Shown: piece by piece, positions 22,261 through 33,730 of the stretch
Position numbering within the stretch: the stretch's first letter is position 1
How the letters are laid out: each line of letters opens with the position of its first letter
Assembly: GCF_910592395.1 (NCBI RefSeq)
Contig: NC_088313.1
Location: forward strand, 11,632,937 to 11,696,936
Length of the DNA stretch: 64,000 nucleotides
Direction of reading: 5' to 3'
Source: Lineus longissimus
Taxonomy: Eukaryota; Nemertea; Pilidiophora; Heteronemertea; Lineidae
Notes under the pieces: generated by a model
Told to the model about the DNA's origin: nothing
Databases searched by the model: none
The model's input: only the letters and a program-made list of their open reading frames with translations
Program-made: the position numbers and the translations under genes

Positions 22261-25200
22261 ATGATGGATGCAGAATGGGATGAGCCCGATTGGATGCAGC
22301 CATGGGAACAAGATGCCAGCCAAATACGTCGCGTCCGAGAGAGTTCTGGTGCTTGCGTCTATGGCACCAGGGCCGAAGCCACCAACGACGGACCACCAGA
22401 GAGGGACCTGGCCTCTGTCATGGCCAGACTCTTCGAAACGAAGGACTGCCGAGAAAGGAACCGAACGTCTTTAAAGGGGACATTTTCGAATACCCAGTTT
22501 GGGCCAACGCCTTTCACGTCCTTGTCACACGTCGATACATCGATGCCACAGATCGATGCTACTACCTAGGCAAATACACCGCCGGTGATGCTAAACGAAG
22601 TATTGAAGGACTATTGTGCTTGAACACTATGGACGCTTTCAATAAGGCTGTTGCCATTTTGAAAGACCGCTTTGGCAATAAACTGAAACTTGCAAAAACC
22701 TTCAGAGACAAAATAGAGAAGTGGCCTGCCATAAGGTATGGTGATGGTAAGGCGTTGCAGAACTTTTCCGATTTCCTATCACAATGCGAGACTGCCATGA
22801 GTACGTTGAGTCAGTTGAAGGACCTGGACGACCCTACAGAACAGATGAAGATAGTGAGCAAGTTGCCGAGGTCAGTGCAAGACCGGTGGCTTGTCGTAGT
22901 TGATAGGATTGTTTATGGGGACGATTGTGAAGACGACGCCGACTACCCCCCTTTCTCGAAGTTGGCGACGTTCCTTCGTAAGCAGGCGCGCATAGCCTGC
23001 AACCCGCTCATTGATCGTTCCAAGCAAGAGGCCGACAAGTCCCAAACGAGGCAGGAGAATAAGAAACCTGCAAGGGCATCAGCGTCAACCTTTGCTTCGA
23101 CTACAACGCCAGCAGAAAATCGCCCGACTCCAGCCAAAACAGACAACGCAAGACCCCAGGCTGGTAGCAGTGGACCCTTCGTACCAAAGTGCCCCAAGTG
23201 TAGTGAAGCCCACTACCTCGACATGTGTACCGCATTCAAGGACATGACACTCGCCGAAAGATTAATCTTCATCAAAGGAAAATGCCTGTGCCTCGGTTGT
23301 TTTCGAAAAGGACACATAAAAAAATACTGTCAACGCAAAAAGAAGTGTCAGGTTTGTAATATGTATCACCCTACTCTGCTGCATGATTACACTCGCACTG
23401 GTTCTGGTCAACGGGGTTCATCCGAGGACACGGGGTCTGGTAAGACTGAAAATGCTGGCTCGTTTTGCAGCAAGGCGTTCAATGATTCAGTGTGTTCCTC
23501 GTTTTCACTTATCGTCCCAGTGCTTGTGTCTCATGCAGAGGGGTCTGGTGCCGGTGTGCTCACTTATGCCCTCTTAGATGATCAATCCGATACCTGCTTT
23601 ATTTCTAACCCTACGGTACAGAGGCTTGGTACCTCAGGGCACAAGGTAAATTTTAGATTGTCAACGGTAGCAGGCGAGGAGGTTATTTCCTGCGACAAAA
23701 TTTCTGGTCTGATTGTAAGGGGTTTGACTGACAAAGAGGCCATCCAGCTCCCGGGCACCTTCTCCAGTGATTGTATCCCTGCTAATCGCGACCAAATACC
23801 GGTCCCAGATTCTGTGAGCAAATGGCCTCACCTACAGGGGGTCGCTGCCCACTTGACTCCTAAGTTAGACGCGGAAATAGGCCTACTCATTGGGGCTAAC
23901 TGCGCGCGCGCCATCAAGCCACGAGAATTAGTACACGGCAGAGAGGACGAGCCTTATGCTGTTAAAACCGCGTTGGGTTGGGGTGTAATAGGCACAACAT
24001 GTGAAGAGGGTGTAGCGGGGAATGGTAGTTTCCTAACGGGTACCGCATCACGTCACTTCGCGTTTGTATCCCGCGCCAAAGAGATTACTACATCCCAACT
24101 CGCACGCATGTTTGATATGGATTTCAGTGAGAACAATACCGAGGACAAGATTTCGATGGAGGACAGATATTTCATGCGGAAGGTGGCTGAGGGAATTCAC
24201 ACAGCTCAGGATGGTCGTCTCGAAATCCCTTTACCTTTCAAGGAGGACACGGTGACGATGCCAAACAACAGAAATGCAGCAGTCAAGAGGTTGAACTCCC
24301 TAAGGGCCAGGATGCAGAGAGATGAGAAATACCGCTACGAGTATACCGCCTTCATGAAGGAATTCATCGAGAATGGCCACGCAGAGCGAGTTCCCTATGA
24401 CGAATTACAGCCAGACAATGGACCGGTTTAGTACATACCCCATCATGGGGTCCGTCATCCCCACAAGCAAAAGATTAGGATAGTATTAGATTGTAGTGCG
24501 GAGTACGCGGGGGAGTCGCTTAACCGTCACCTACTATCTGGTCCAGACATGATAAACAACCTGACCGGGCTACTCTTACGATTTCGCCAGGGGCAGATTG
24601 CGTTCACATGCGACATTGAGTCAATGTTCCTACAGGTTGGGGTCAACCCTGAACATAGAAATTTTCTGAGATTTCTTTGGTGGGATGGGGACTTATATGA
24701 ATCGCCTACAGAATATCGCATAACTCGTCACCCATTTGGCACTACTAGCTCCCCAGGTTGTGTAAACTACGCGCTCAAACACGGAGCCACCATGCACGAG
24801 GACGAATTTGGAAAGGAAGCAGCAGACTTTGTCAGGAAACCGCTATACATGGATGACGGAGCATCATCGAAGGACCAGAGACAGGATGTGAAGGACCTGA
24901 TCAAGTCAGCTACAGAGCTGTGTGCTAAGAACCACTTCCGTCTTCACAAGTACGTGTCGAACGACAAGGAGGTCCTTGATTCAATCCCGCTATCCGAGAG
25001 AGGAACAAACATCCAAGCCATCGATATCCATCGTGATAAACTGCCCATGGAAAGGACGCTAGGAATGCAATGGTGCGTGGAAAGTGACAGCTTCCAATTC
25101 CGAGTTTCCCTACAGGACAAGCCGCTAACCAGGAGAGGAATCCTGTCAACTGTCTCGTCGATTTACGATCCCCTGGGCTTGGTCTCATCGTTCCTCCTGG

Positions 25201-27518
25201 GGGGTAAACTGATCGTGCAGGAACGCTGCAAGAATGGAGCCAGCTGGGACGACCCTGTTAGTGACGATATCAGAGCCAGATGGGAAAAATGGAGGATCGA
25301 CCTTGAGGAACTTGCTAAGTTGACGATTTCAAGAGCGTACACAGAGACCCCCCTGAGCAAGATGAAGGCAATGGAACTCCACAGCTTCAGCGATGCGAGT
25401 CTCACAGCCTATGGACAGTGCAGTTACCTTAGAGCCATCGATGAGGACGACAGAGTGGAGGCTGCCCTAGTGATGTCGAAGGCCCGCGTAGCACCCACCA
25501 AGGCCATCACGGTGCCGAGGTTGGAATTGGGTGCAGCGTTGGTGTCCGTAAAGGTGGGGAAGCTACTGGGGGAAGCCTTAGAGATCGGTGGTTTGCGCCA
25601 GTTCTTTTACACAGAGGGCATGGTTGTGCTCGGGTACCTGTCCAACGAATCAAAGCGCTTTCATATATTTGTAGCTAATCGCGTTCAGGGTATAAGGAAT
25701 TGCACCACCACCGACCAGTGGAGACATGTGGACACATCTGAAAACCCCGCGGATCTTGCCTCCAGAGGGACTAGTGCAAGGGAGCTGATTGAGAGTGGTC
25801 TGTGGTGGTCTGGCCCAGACTTCCTGAAGACAAAGGACCTCCCAGCCCCAGTCAGCTACACGGAGCTCTCACCACAGGACCCCGAGGTCAAAGGATGTGC
25901 TACAGTACTGAAAACCGAGACAAATGTTGTCAAAGGGATCGATTCACAGGACATGCTAGAAAGATTCGGCCGATTCTCGTGTTGGTTCAAGTTGAAAAAG
26001 GCGGTAGCTCTCTGCCAACGGTACATCGATTGCCTGAAACTAGCATGCAAGAAGCCAAGAGCCAAACTCCCGGAACCAGCGCGACTTTCGGTAGAGGAGC
26101 TGAGGAGAGCGGAGTTAACGATTGTACGCATAACCCAGATCAACGCTTTCCCCGAGGAGATTAATACGCTGACAACAACTCAAGGTGAGGGTGACAAACC
26201 ACGAAGGATTAGCGCACGGAGCCGTCTGTACTGTCTAGACCCGTTCCTAGATGGCAAAGATGGAGTGATTAGGGTGGGCGGTCGGGTGTGACATTCACGC
26301 GTGTCGCCTGCGCTGAAACATCCGCTAGTCCTACCGAAGGACAGTCACGTCAGTAGTCTCATCATTAGATCCTTTCATAGATTAGAAGGTCATGCAGGGC
26401 GAGGATCGACACTGAACAGCATCAGAACCGCAGGATTCTGGATACTTCGAGCTAGGACCACAGTAACATGGCACATCATGAATTGCGTCACATGCCGTAA
26501 ACTCCGGGGGAACCCAGTCGGGCAAAAGATGGCCGATCTTCCGCAGGACCGCGTCGAACCCAGCCCGCCGTTCACATACACTGGTGTTGACTACTTTGGG
26601 CCCTACCTAGTAACATCAGGTCGCAAGGAATTGAAGCGCTGGGGCGTATTGTTCACCTGCTTGTCGTCTCGGGCGGTGCATCTGGAAGTTGCTAACTCCC
26701 TTGATACCAACTCGTTCTTAAATGCCTATCGGAGATTCGTGTGTCGCCGCGGAGCCGTGAGATTGTTACGTTCGGATAGAGGAACTAATATGATCGGTGG
26801 AAAATCTGAATTAGAGCGAGCGCTGGCCGAAATGGATCAGGATAAGATCGCTGAAAGACAACTGGAGGAAAACTGCGACTACGTGAAGTTCCAACCCAAC
26901 TTCCCTCACGCGAGTCACATGGGTGGGGTTTGGGAGCGTATGATCCGATGCGCGAGGACAACATTGTCAGCTTTGCTGTTGAAGCACGGACCAAGGCTAG
27001 ACGATGAGCTACTCCAAACTCTGATGGTAGAAGTTGAGGCTATTATTAATAGCAGACCACTTACCTATGTCGACATGGAGTCCCCAGATTCCGGTCAACC
27101 CCTAAGCCCAAGCCAGATCCTGACTCTGAAGTCTAAGGTTGTGATGCCGCCGCCAGGAGTGTTCGAAAGAGAGGACCTGTACACTAGACGTAGATGGAGA
27201 GCCGTGCAATTCTTGGCAAACCAGTTTTGGGGCCAATGGAGGACAGCATTATTGCCCAAATTGCAGGAAAGGAAGAAATGGAACAAACCGACGCGTAGCT
27301 TGGAGACGGACGATATCGTCCTAGTGATCGATGAGAATCAACCGCGTTGTAAATGGGTGATGGGGAGGGTTGTGGAGACCCACCCTGGACTAGACGGACT
27401 GACCCGTAAAGTTACTGTCAAGGTTGGGGAGAAAACTCTCGAGCGCGTCGTGCACAAGTTGATTTTGTTGCTAGGGCCAGAGAAAGCGAAAGAAACCGCC
27501 CCCTTGAACGATGATTAG
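22261..27518 (+). pseudogene. BEL/Pao gag-pol polyprotein, disrupted
   Basis: Gag begins at ATG 22261 in one frame; near 22445-22450 the coding sense shifts to the frame of 22290-27518, consistent with a one-base deletion. The Gag region is followed by zinc knuckles at about 23185-23370 (including CLGCFRKGHIKKYC, a CCHC box), a retropepsin-type protease with LLDDQSD (about 23571-23591), reverse transcriptase with YMDD at 24846-24857, RNase H with HSFSDAS (about 25380), an HHCC finger and integrase core (GVDYFGP near 26583, LLRSDRGTN near 26763, GGVWERM near 26923). Two in-frame stops break it: TAG at 24429-24431 just before the reverse transcriptase and TGA at 26289-26291 before integrase. 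Domain order (RNase H before integrase) and motif wording are those of BEL/Pao. All domains are otherwise open, so decay is slight. Confidence 0.92.
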
Positions 27519-28288
27519 ATGTAGTCTCTGGAGAAAGTATCTTGGGGCTCCCCCTGGATGTCTGAAATCTGATGGTTAAGCAGATATTGACCATGTGATT
27601 TCGTAGTCCATATAGGGTTTTGGTGTCATTTAGACGATATTCGGTTGAATTTTGTATGTGTATGACTGACCATAAGATTTTGATACTTCGTAATTGTTTT
27701 TTAAAAGTTGTTACCCTAAAAGGGTTAAAGATGACATTTATTTTTGATAGAGCATTTTTAGAGGATGTTAGGTTTATAAACCTGAGTGTTCACAGCAAAT
27801 TGGTTACATAGAGAATCAGTAGAGTTAAAAGAGAAATTTATGAGCTTTCTAGATTTTAAGAGTTGAAATTGGGCTAATTTCTAGACCCAGATGTCATTTG
27901 TTCAAGTTTTCAAGTTCGCATTTTGTTTGCATTTGATGTTAGTTGTGTTCAGAGGTTTCAAGTATAAAAGGAGCCTTGAATTAGTGTAGCGGACAGACAA
28001 TCTGATTGGAAGTAGTAAAGCCAAGCCATAAGTGTAATTCTAGTTAAAGTTGAGAGAATTTGGCCATCTTGATCAGGTGTTAAGGTTTAAGTTTGAACTG
28101 TGGAATTTTTAGTCCAAAGGTTTAAAGCTGAACTGTATAATTTAGTTTCACTTTGAAACAAAGGTTTAAAGCTGAACTGTATAATTTGGTTTCACTTTGA
28201 AACTCTTGAGTCAATAAGAGGTTTAATTCCCTACTGTAAGTCTTGGGTAGGTAAATTGACAGTCAATTTAGGAGAGGCATGCAACTGT
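27519..28288 (+). other. BEL/Pao 3' internal non-coding region
   Basis: Between the integrase stop and the 3' LTR. It contains a 44 bp tandem duplication (28116-28159 and 28160-28203, AAAGGTTTAAAGCTGAACTG...) with a diverged partial third unit upstream, a TATAAAAG-type box at about 27964, and a purine-rich AGGAGAGGCATG just before the LTR that is a weak polypurine-tract candidate. No envelope-like frame is present. Confidence 0.6.
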
Positions 28289-29095
28289 TGTGTCTCAAAG
28301 TTTTAAGATTTGAATTTGGCGCCACAGAAACTTTTGTTTTAGAGCCCACTTGCAATGACGTCATTGATTTGGTGGTCACGAGGTGACGCCATCCTTCGCG
28401 GCCTTTGTCAACAGTCATTTTAGAGTAGAAAGCCTTTGGGGCTTTGCCCCTCTTTAAGTTAGAATTTCTGACCATCCATGGGAAGATTGTGGTGGCAACG
28501 ATGGTAAATATGTTTATTAATGTATAACGAATGTATTGGTGGTCTCGCCTCGAAAATGGGGATCCGTAGATCCATAGAAATTGATCATTTATGAAAGTTT
28601 TATTGATGCACGAGGATGCAACGTAATGATTTCGAAGTGAACCTATAGGTGCCGCCAGTGCATACAAGATGGCTGTCCAAACCCGGAAGTGTTCCAAAAT
28701 GTACACAGAAACTATGTATTTCGAAGATTTGTTCACTTTCCCTGCTGTAGTTTGGCAGTCAAGTTAAAGATTACCAATGTTAGAGATGCCCCATATCATC
28801 TGATACTTATAGAGCTCGTTGTGAGCCAGGTTTAGGGTCCTTTTGACCTTTTCTAAGGGTTGATGCACATTCAAAATAGGCTAGCAGTCATGTCCAATTT
28901 TCTACTGTTTTCTTCTTTCAGGATAGCTTGGTTTATGTGATGTATGAGACACGCCCCCCTTCTTTGACTCATTATAAGCTGATGCACACTTTTGTATTTT
29001 GCAGTTTTACATGTTCTGTGAGATGTTACATGAAAGATCAGAATAATAAAGACCAAGAAAGAGAATTATTTCGTTTGTCCGCTATTGCTGCCACA
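28289..29095 (+). repeat. BEL/Pao 3' LTR
   Basis: 807 bp, same borders as the 5' LTR (TGTGTCTCAA to GCTGCCACA). AATAAA lies close to the end as in the 5' copy. About 11 single-base differences and no length change relative to the 5' LTR. Confidence 0.9.
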
Positions 29096-29251
29096 AACAC
29101 AATCACAAGTGGTAGTCATAGCACTCTTACCGATGATAAAGTTGGATAAAGTTACATGTATCGTATAGTAATGCAAACTTTTTGAGACCCCCTGTATATA
29201 TGCTATATGTACATGATTACACTACAGTCTGACAGGCATTAGGCCAACTAA

Positions 29252-29264
29252 TGTAGGGCTGAGT
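29252..29264. repeat. Left terminal inverted repeat
   Basis: TGTAGGGCTGAGT, followed by TACATAG. It matches the complement of 33964-33976 base for base; similarity fades after 13 bp. Confidence 0.65.
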
Positions 29265-29429
29265 TACATAGCATCCGATATCTGTTCGAATATCACTGCA
29301 AGAATACAAACCTTCAGCCTTGAAAAGTCACTTAAATCTGTGTTGTCACAGTAGTCTTAACCGGACTTCTATCCCTAACCTTCCTAAGTAGATTACTATA
29401 ATAATAATAGTATAAGTAACGGACAATAA

Positions 29430-29495
29430 TCCCTAGCGGACTATACACACTTCTACAACCATGACAGAAATCATAGTCCGCATGTCCGTTTCATA
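29430..29495. repeat. Palindrome cluster 1 (5' subterminal)
   Basis: GCGGACTATAC near 29454 and CATAGTCCGCATGTCCG near 29476 share the half-site GGACTAT/ATAGTCC with the clusters at 30090-30265 and 33283-33470. Subterminal iterated sites typically bind the transposase. Confidence 0.5.
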
Positions 29496-29570
29496 ATCAA
29501 TACTTATTACGCTATGGTTCATTCATGATCGCAATAACAAATAGGTTAAAAATTAGGAGCCGACCGTCAA

Positions 29571-29646
29571 CCGCTCCGTGGTGTAGTGGTAAAGGTGAAG
29601 TTCTTATAAGTACCATGAACCGAGTTCGACTCCGGGCGCTCACACC
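29571..29646 (+). repeat. Degenerate tRNA-like sequence
   Basis: TGGTGTAGTGGTAA resembles the tRNA A box and GAGTTCGACTCC the B box, with a T run (Pol III terminator-like) just after. The acceptor stem does not pair and the T stem has two mismatches, so it is not a functional tRNA. A tRNA-derived SINE head or tRNA pseudogene is the best guess. Confidence 0.4.
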
Positions 29647-30089
29647 TTTTTTTATGTAATAATTTCCTATATCATGAGTGTGTCGCATTTGATTCATTTT
29701 TGTTTCAAAGGGCCAGACAGGAGTTGAACAAATTCTGCGGGCCTGCGCCCAATTTCTTTTTAAATGTCTTGGAGGATTGATGTAATGACATTCAAATTGC
29801 CTAGTATAAAAGTTGTTGCAAAGGTTGACCCTGCCTCATATGCCTGCAAGTTAGATTGGACCAGGTCGGAAGAATGGCGAAACCTTCAGCAACAATTACT
29901 ACTCGCAATACCCGACAAACTGTCGACCCCGATGAAGTGTTTCTTTACTTTACTGAAAGGAAGTACGGCGCAGACGCTACCGCTAACCACAAACGTAGTA
30001 TTCGTAGAGTTGCAGCCAGGAATTACAAGGTAAACCCATGATATTATTCTCCCGATATCATGATTGTAACTATTACTTACGTAGGGATG

Positions 30090-30265
30090 ATTGTCCTCCG
30101 GACTTTATTACCTAGTGACTGTGGTCCGCTGGACTATAATCTCAAGCAATTATAGTCCGGTGGACTATAATCCCGGGGAATTACAGTCCATGGACCACCA
30201 GTACTAGAGAAGATAGTCCAATGGACTACCACTCCTAGATGTTATAGTCCAGCGGACCATTGCCC
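30090..30265. repeat. Palindrome cluster 2 (intron 1)
   Basis: Five or six imperfect palindromes of the form TATAGTCC-nnn-GGACTATA, for example ATTATAGTCCGGTGGACTAT near 30158-30177, GATAGTCCAATGGACTACC near 30212 and TTATAGTCCAGCGGACC near 30243, spaced about 30 bp apart. The same half-sites recur in clusters 1 and 3. Confidence 0.75.
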
Positions 30266-30380
30266 CTAACAACCCCTTTGATATAAGGACATATTATCAT
30301 TGCTAACTGCAGTTTCATGTAGCTGGACCTAATTAACGCAAATTAGATATTTCTTTTGGTGAGAATTAGACCGAAACCGC

Positions 30381-30855
30381 CAGGGCCGTATTTAGAGGGG
30401 GGCAGGGGGGGCAGCTCCCCCCTGTGCAATAAATGTTGAAAAAAAAATTTTCAGACAGTAATAAAAAGACAAACTAATCTTAGCCATAGCTTTACCAGCA
30501 TGATAGCAGCATATGGATAGCAGATGTTATCAACTCAGGTGCAACCCTTATAATCTGACCAGTCCAGTGCCCTGACCCTAGTCTTCTATTCTGACAGAGG
30601 AGTTTCATACAAGTCATATAGTAAAATCCCTAGTCTTCTTTCTCATAAAAGTGGTCCTTTTTTAGAGTAAAAATACTATTGATTCACACTTCCAAATGCC
30701 AGGAAAATGCCATTTCAGACCTTTTATTTTCAAATTTTTCCGGGGGAGGGCCCCCAGACCCCCCCCCCGTTCGGATGCGCCTGCGGCGCATGCAGATCGC
30801 CTTCGGCGATCTATCCCACTGCCCCCCCTGGACAAAAAAGTTAAATACGGCCCTG
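30381..30855. mobile_element. Non-autonomous CAGGG-ended DNA transposon
   Basis: A 475 bp unit with 14 bp inverted ends CAGGGCCGTATTTA and a direct 5 bp flank ACCGC on both sides (30376-30380 and 30856-30860). It contains G/C-rich hairpins and two small palindromes, TGCGCCTGCGGCGCA and GATCGCCTTCGGCGATC. The CAGGG ends resemble hAT elements, some lineages of which make short target duplications. It has no transposase and lies in intron 1 of the Ginger-like gene. Confidence 0.75.
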
Positions 30856-31273
30856 ACCGCGCATTATGAAATATTTCCGAGCTGATAGGTAAAATCCTAA
30901 GATAATCTAAACTGTGTCAATTTTAGTTGCAGGATGGCAGCCTTTGGTACAAAGTGGTAACAACACCGAAACCAGATATTGAGGGGACCTCGGGGTCAGA
31001 TGATCATGAGGCTCCAAATCAGGATGGTGACTGGCGTAAGGTATTGCGCGAAGAAAATGAGAGAAACGACATTTTACATGGACATCACGGCGGCAAATTA
31101 GGTAATTACTCGGAAAACTTGTTACTCTTTAACTGGTAGCTTCTTATTCTCTTGCTTCAGTTTTCCAGGTGGAGGCCTCTATTGAGATTTTTTTGTTCTT
31201 GTGCCTAAATGACCGCATCGACTGCATTGGTCCAGTGCCATCTTCAAAACTTTGTTAAAGCAACTTGTTAGTC

Positions 31274-31431
31274 TACGCATCCGCGCATGCGCAGATCGTC
31301 ACTGACGAAGTAGCTGGATTGCTACGAAAGCTCTGATTTGTAAGCTGAACAATATATGCTATCAAAAAGTTCCACTTTTGGATTATATTCGATTTGTCAG
31401 CATAGATGAGTTATCATAAAACTTGTTAGTC
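31274..31431 (+). mobile_element. Short retroelement insertion with hammerhead-like core
   Basis: Flanked by a 12 bp direct repeat AACTTGTTAGTC (31262-31273 and 31420-31431), a target-site duplication. Inside is CTGACGA, then a 5 bp stem GTAGC/GCTAC around TGGATT, then GAAA, the layout of a hammerhead ribozyme core (CUGANGA-stem II-GAAA) with one extra A. Penelope-like retroelements are known to carry such motifs. The base after the putative stem III is G rather than the required non-G, so self-cleavage is doubtful. It lies in intron 2. Confidence 0.5.
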
Positions 31432-33282
31432 ATTCGTGCAGGTCAAGTTACCAGGTTGCATTTCAATAACAGTAATACCATAAATGATCTTATCTCCATA
31501 GGTGGTCACTTCGGGCGTGATAAGACTGTCGCCCGAGTTCAAAAGCGCTACTGGTGCCAACCCTCTACGAAGACGTAGTGTCATTCATTAAAAAATGTGA
31601 CAGGTGCCAGAGAGTCAACCAGAAGACACCGAATGTTGGTAATCCACTTCATCCAATTCCTGTCAAGACCCCACAAGCCTGGTTATCCGTAAGTAATCAT
31701 AACCTGACGCTTTACATGTATTTATGATTTGAAAATTCCTGTAACTACTAAATATTAAACCCGATATGTGACAGATAATGTATTTTCCATTTCAGATCGG
31801 AATTGATCTAATTGGCCCTCTCACTGAAACACCGCGCGGTAATAAATACATATGCACTGTAACGTGCTATTACAGCAAGATGGCACAGGCCAAACCATTG
31901 AAGTCGAAGGAGGCGGTCGGTGTCGGACGCGTACTTTACGAACTGTTCTTAGTGTGAGTATTCAACCTGCCAATAGGTTTTACATTATTAGTTTTGTCCC
32001 TTCAAGCTACCTCCGATGTGGAATCATTAACCGCTTCAAACTGAATTGCATTAATCTAAGACCTCCCAACGAAATTACTCTTTTCCATCTCATTCTAGCT
32101 TTGGATTCCCCAAAAAACTCCTGTCCGATCAGGGAAGAGAATTTAATAATGCTGTCGTAGGGAAAATAACACAAATACTCAAAATCACTCACAGACGCAC
32201 CTCTGCCTATCATCCCTATTGTAATGGCCTTACAGGTAGGTTACATAGTTTTAATTCATAGGGAATGCTTTGCACCGACATCTCACGGCTACTGCAACTT
32301 GATGATCCATCCATGCCGAATATTTATTAATAAAAGGATAACGAATTCGCTTGAAAATTTCTTGGCCAACTTAAACGGTGTGGAAACTTGGTTTGATTGG
32401 TGCATTCTGTTTTGGTTACACAGAACGATACAACCAAACTCTCGAGCAACATATTCTGAAGCTGCAAAATGATGATAAAAACGACTGGGATGACGCCTTC
32501 TACCAATGCTCCTTTATTACGCACCTACATCAGAAAGATCTTTTCCTGTGTCAGATTTTATTCATACCACTAATTATTCCCCTTTCATCCAGCGAACCAA
32601 TCGAACCCGAAGATGTCCAGAACACTGATGAAGAAATGGAGGAAATAGAGACTGCAGATCCCTCGACCAGCACTGAGATAGCAGCCAGGGTCACTAGAAT
32701 GCGAAGCGCCGTGGGAGAAAAAGCAATGGCTAACATTAAAGCTGCCCAGACCCGTCAAAAGAAGAACTATGACAAGCAGCGATGTCGCCAAGATGTACAA
32801 CAGGTACGAAAAAGAAAAGAGACGCTTGGGGCAGGGGCGATAATGCTTTGCATAAATTAGTGCACTGTAGAGTGTTAATTATTAACCATCCTTAAATGTC
32901 TGTAATGCAAAGCTCGGCTGTCGATATTTCATGGCCATTATATCAAGATATTCTGTACGTGATACATGGTTATATCTTTTCAGCTCTTCCAAGTTGGGAC
33001 TTTGGTGCTTAAAAAGAACAATAGGAGGGCAGACAGAAAGGGGGGGGGGGATGCAGGATGAACCTTGGCTGGGCCCATATACAGTCGAAAAAAGGAACGA
33101 AAGTGGAACTTACATAATATCAAAAGGAGGAAAAACTAGCAAAGTAGGCGTAAACGCATGCCAGCTTAAAGTTTACAACGTTTAAATATAATGTGAATTC
33201 TTTGAAAATAAACACAGTTCATTGAGAAAATTCGCCTCCATCTTTATTATTGCATTTGAAAAACTTCTCTCCTCTTGGCATC

Positions 33283-33470
33283 AAGGCGGACTATCACCCC
33301 CGTTTACCCCAGGGCTCATATTCCAGGTCGGACATTAATCCCTGGTACTAAGACCATGATACCTAGTGGGGATAGTCCGCCGGACTATGGTCCCTAGTGC
33401 ACGATGACCCCCGGACTATGGTCCCTAGGACTTATAGTCTCTGGACTATACCTCCAGGGGACTATGACCA
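33283..33470. repeat. Palindrome cluster 3 (3' subterminal)
   Basis: GATAGTCCGCCGGACTATGG near 33369-33388, then CCGGACTATGGTCCCTAGGAC, TATAGTCTCTGGACTATACC and GGGGACTATGACC. Same half-site as clusters 1 and 2, here often followed by GTCCCTAG. Confidence 0.7.
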
Positions 33471-33730
33471 CTTCTATACCGGGCTTAGATGGCAGATGGC
33501 ATCACCGTCTACCAGGTCAGCTATTCATACGAAAAAACACACGATCTCAGGATGTTCGTTCCGAAAATCACATTTTCCACTGAAAATATGGATTGGAGAC
33601 GTAGCTGAATGCCTTCATGGTTAAAATCGACATGAACTGACGAAAAATTTGGAGATTCCATCCAGCTGTTAAGGCGGTGGTAGAGATAAAGAGCCTTTTT
33701 CCAGTTCTAGTACTGGTAGAGGATGTGTAT

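Larger units (their letters stand above)
21426..29095 (+). mobile_element. BEL/Pao LTR retrotransposon, full length, decayed
   Basis: A 7.67 kb element with two 807 bp LTRs and an internal gag-pol in the order nucleocapsid, protease, reverse transcriptase, RNase H, integrase, all plus strand. The LTRs differ at about 11 positions by eye (about 1.4 percent), so insertion was not very recent. No envelope-like frame follows integrase. Flanking 5 bp target duplications were not found (ACGGT left, AACAC right), which could reflect decay or a misplaced LTR border by a few bases. Confidence 0.93.
29874..33185 (+). pseudogene. Ginger-like integrase/transposase, seven exons, frameshifted
   Basis: Exons read as 29874-30029, 30927-31101, 31502-31688, 31796-31953, 32099-32235, 32424-32803 and 32984-33185; every intron is GT-AG and phases match. 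Exon 1 opens MAKPSATITT. Exons 2-3 carry an HHCC zinc finger (HGHHGGK, GGHFGRDKTV, KKCDRCQRV). Exons 4-6 form the integrase core: Asp in GIDLIGPL (31805-31807), Asp in LLSDQGREF (32127-32129), then exactly 35 residues to the Glu of TERYNQTL, whose codon is split by intron 5. Exon 7 holds a GPY module (WLGPYTV). AATAAA at 33207-33212 lies just after the stop. The frame is lost in exon 3 near 31556, twice in exon 6 between about 32495 and 32570, and in an 11-base G run in exon 7 (33040-33050). The family joins transposon ends to target DNA in the nucleus. Total about 460 codons. Confidence 0.75.

Noticed and set aside
27519-28288. Envelope gene downstream of BEL integrase
   Set aside because: Only a 63-codon frame without signal peptide or membrane segment; the region is mostly short repeats.
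29571-29646. Functional tRNA gene
   Set aside because: A and B box-like motifs are present, but acceptor and T stems do not pair and no normal anticodon loop forms.
31274-31431. Active hammerhead ribozyme
   Set aside because: The core is recognisable, but an extra A precedes stem II and the cleavage-site base appears to be G, so only hammerhead-like is claimed.
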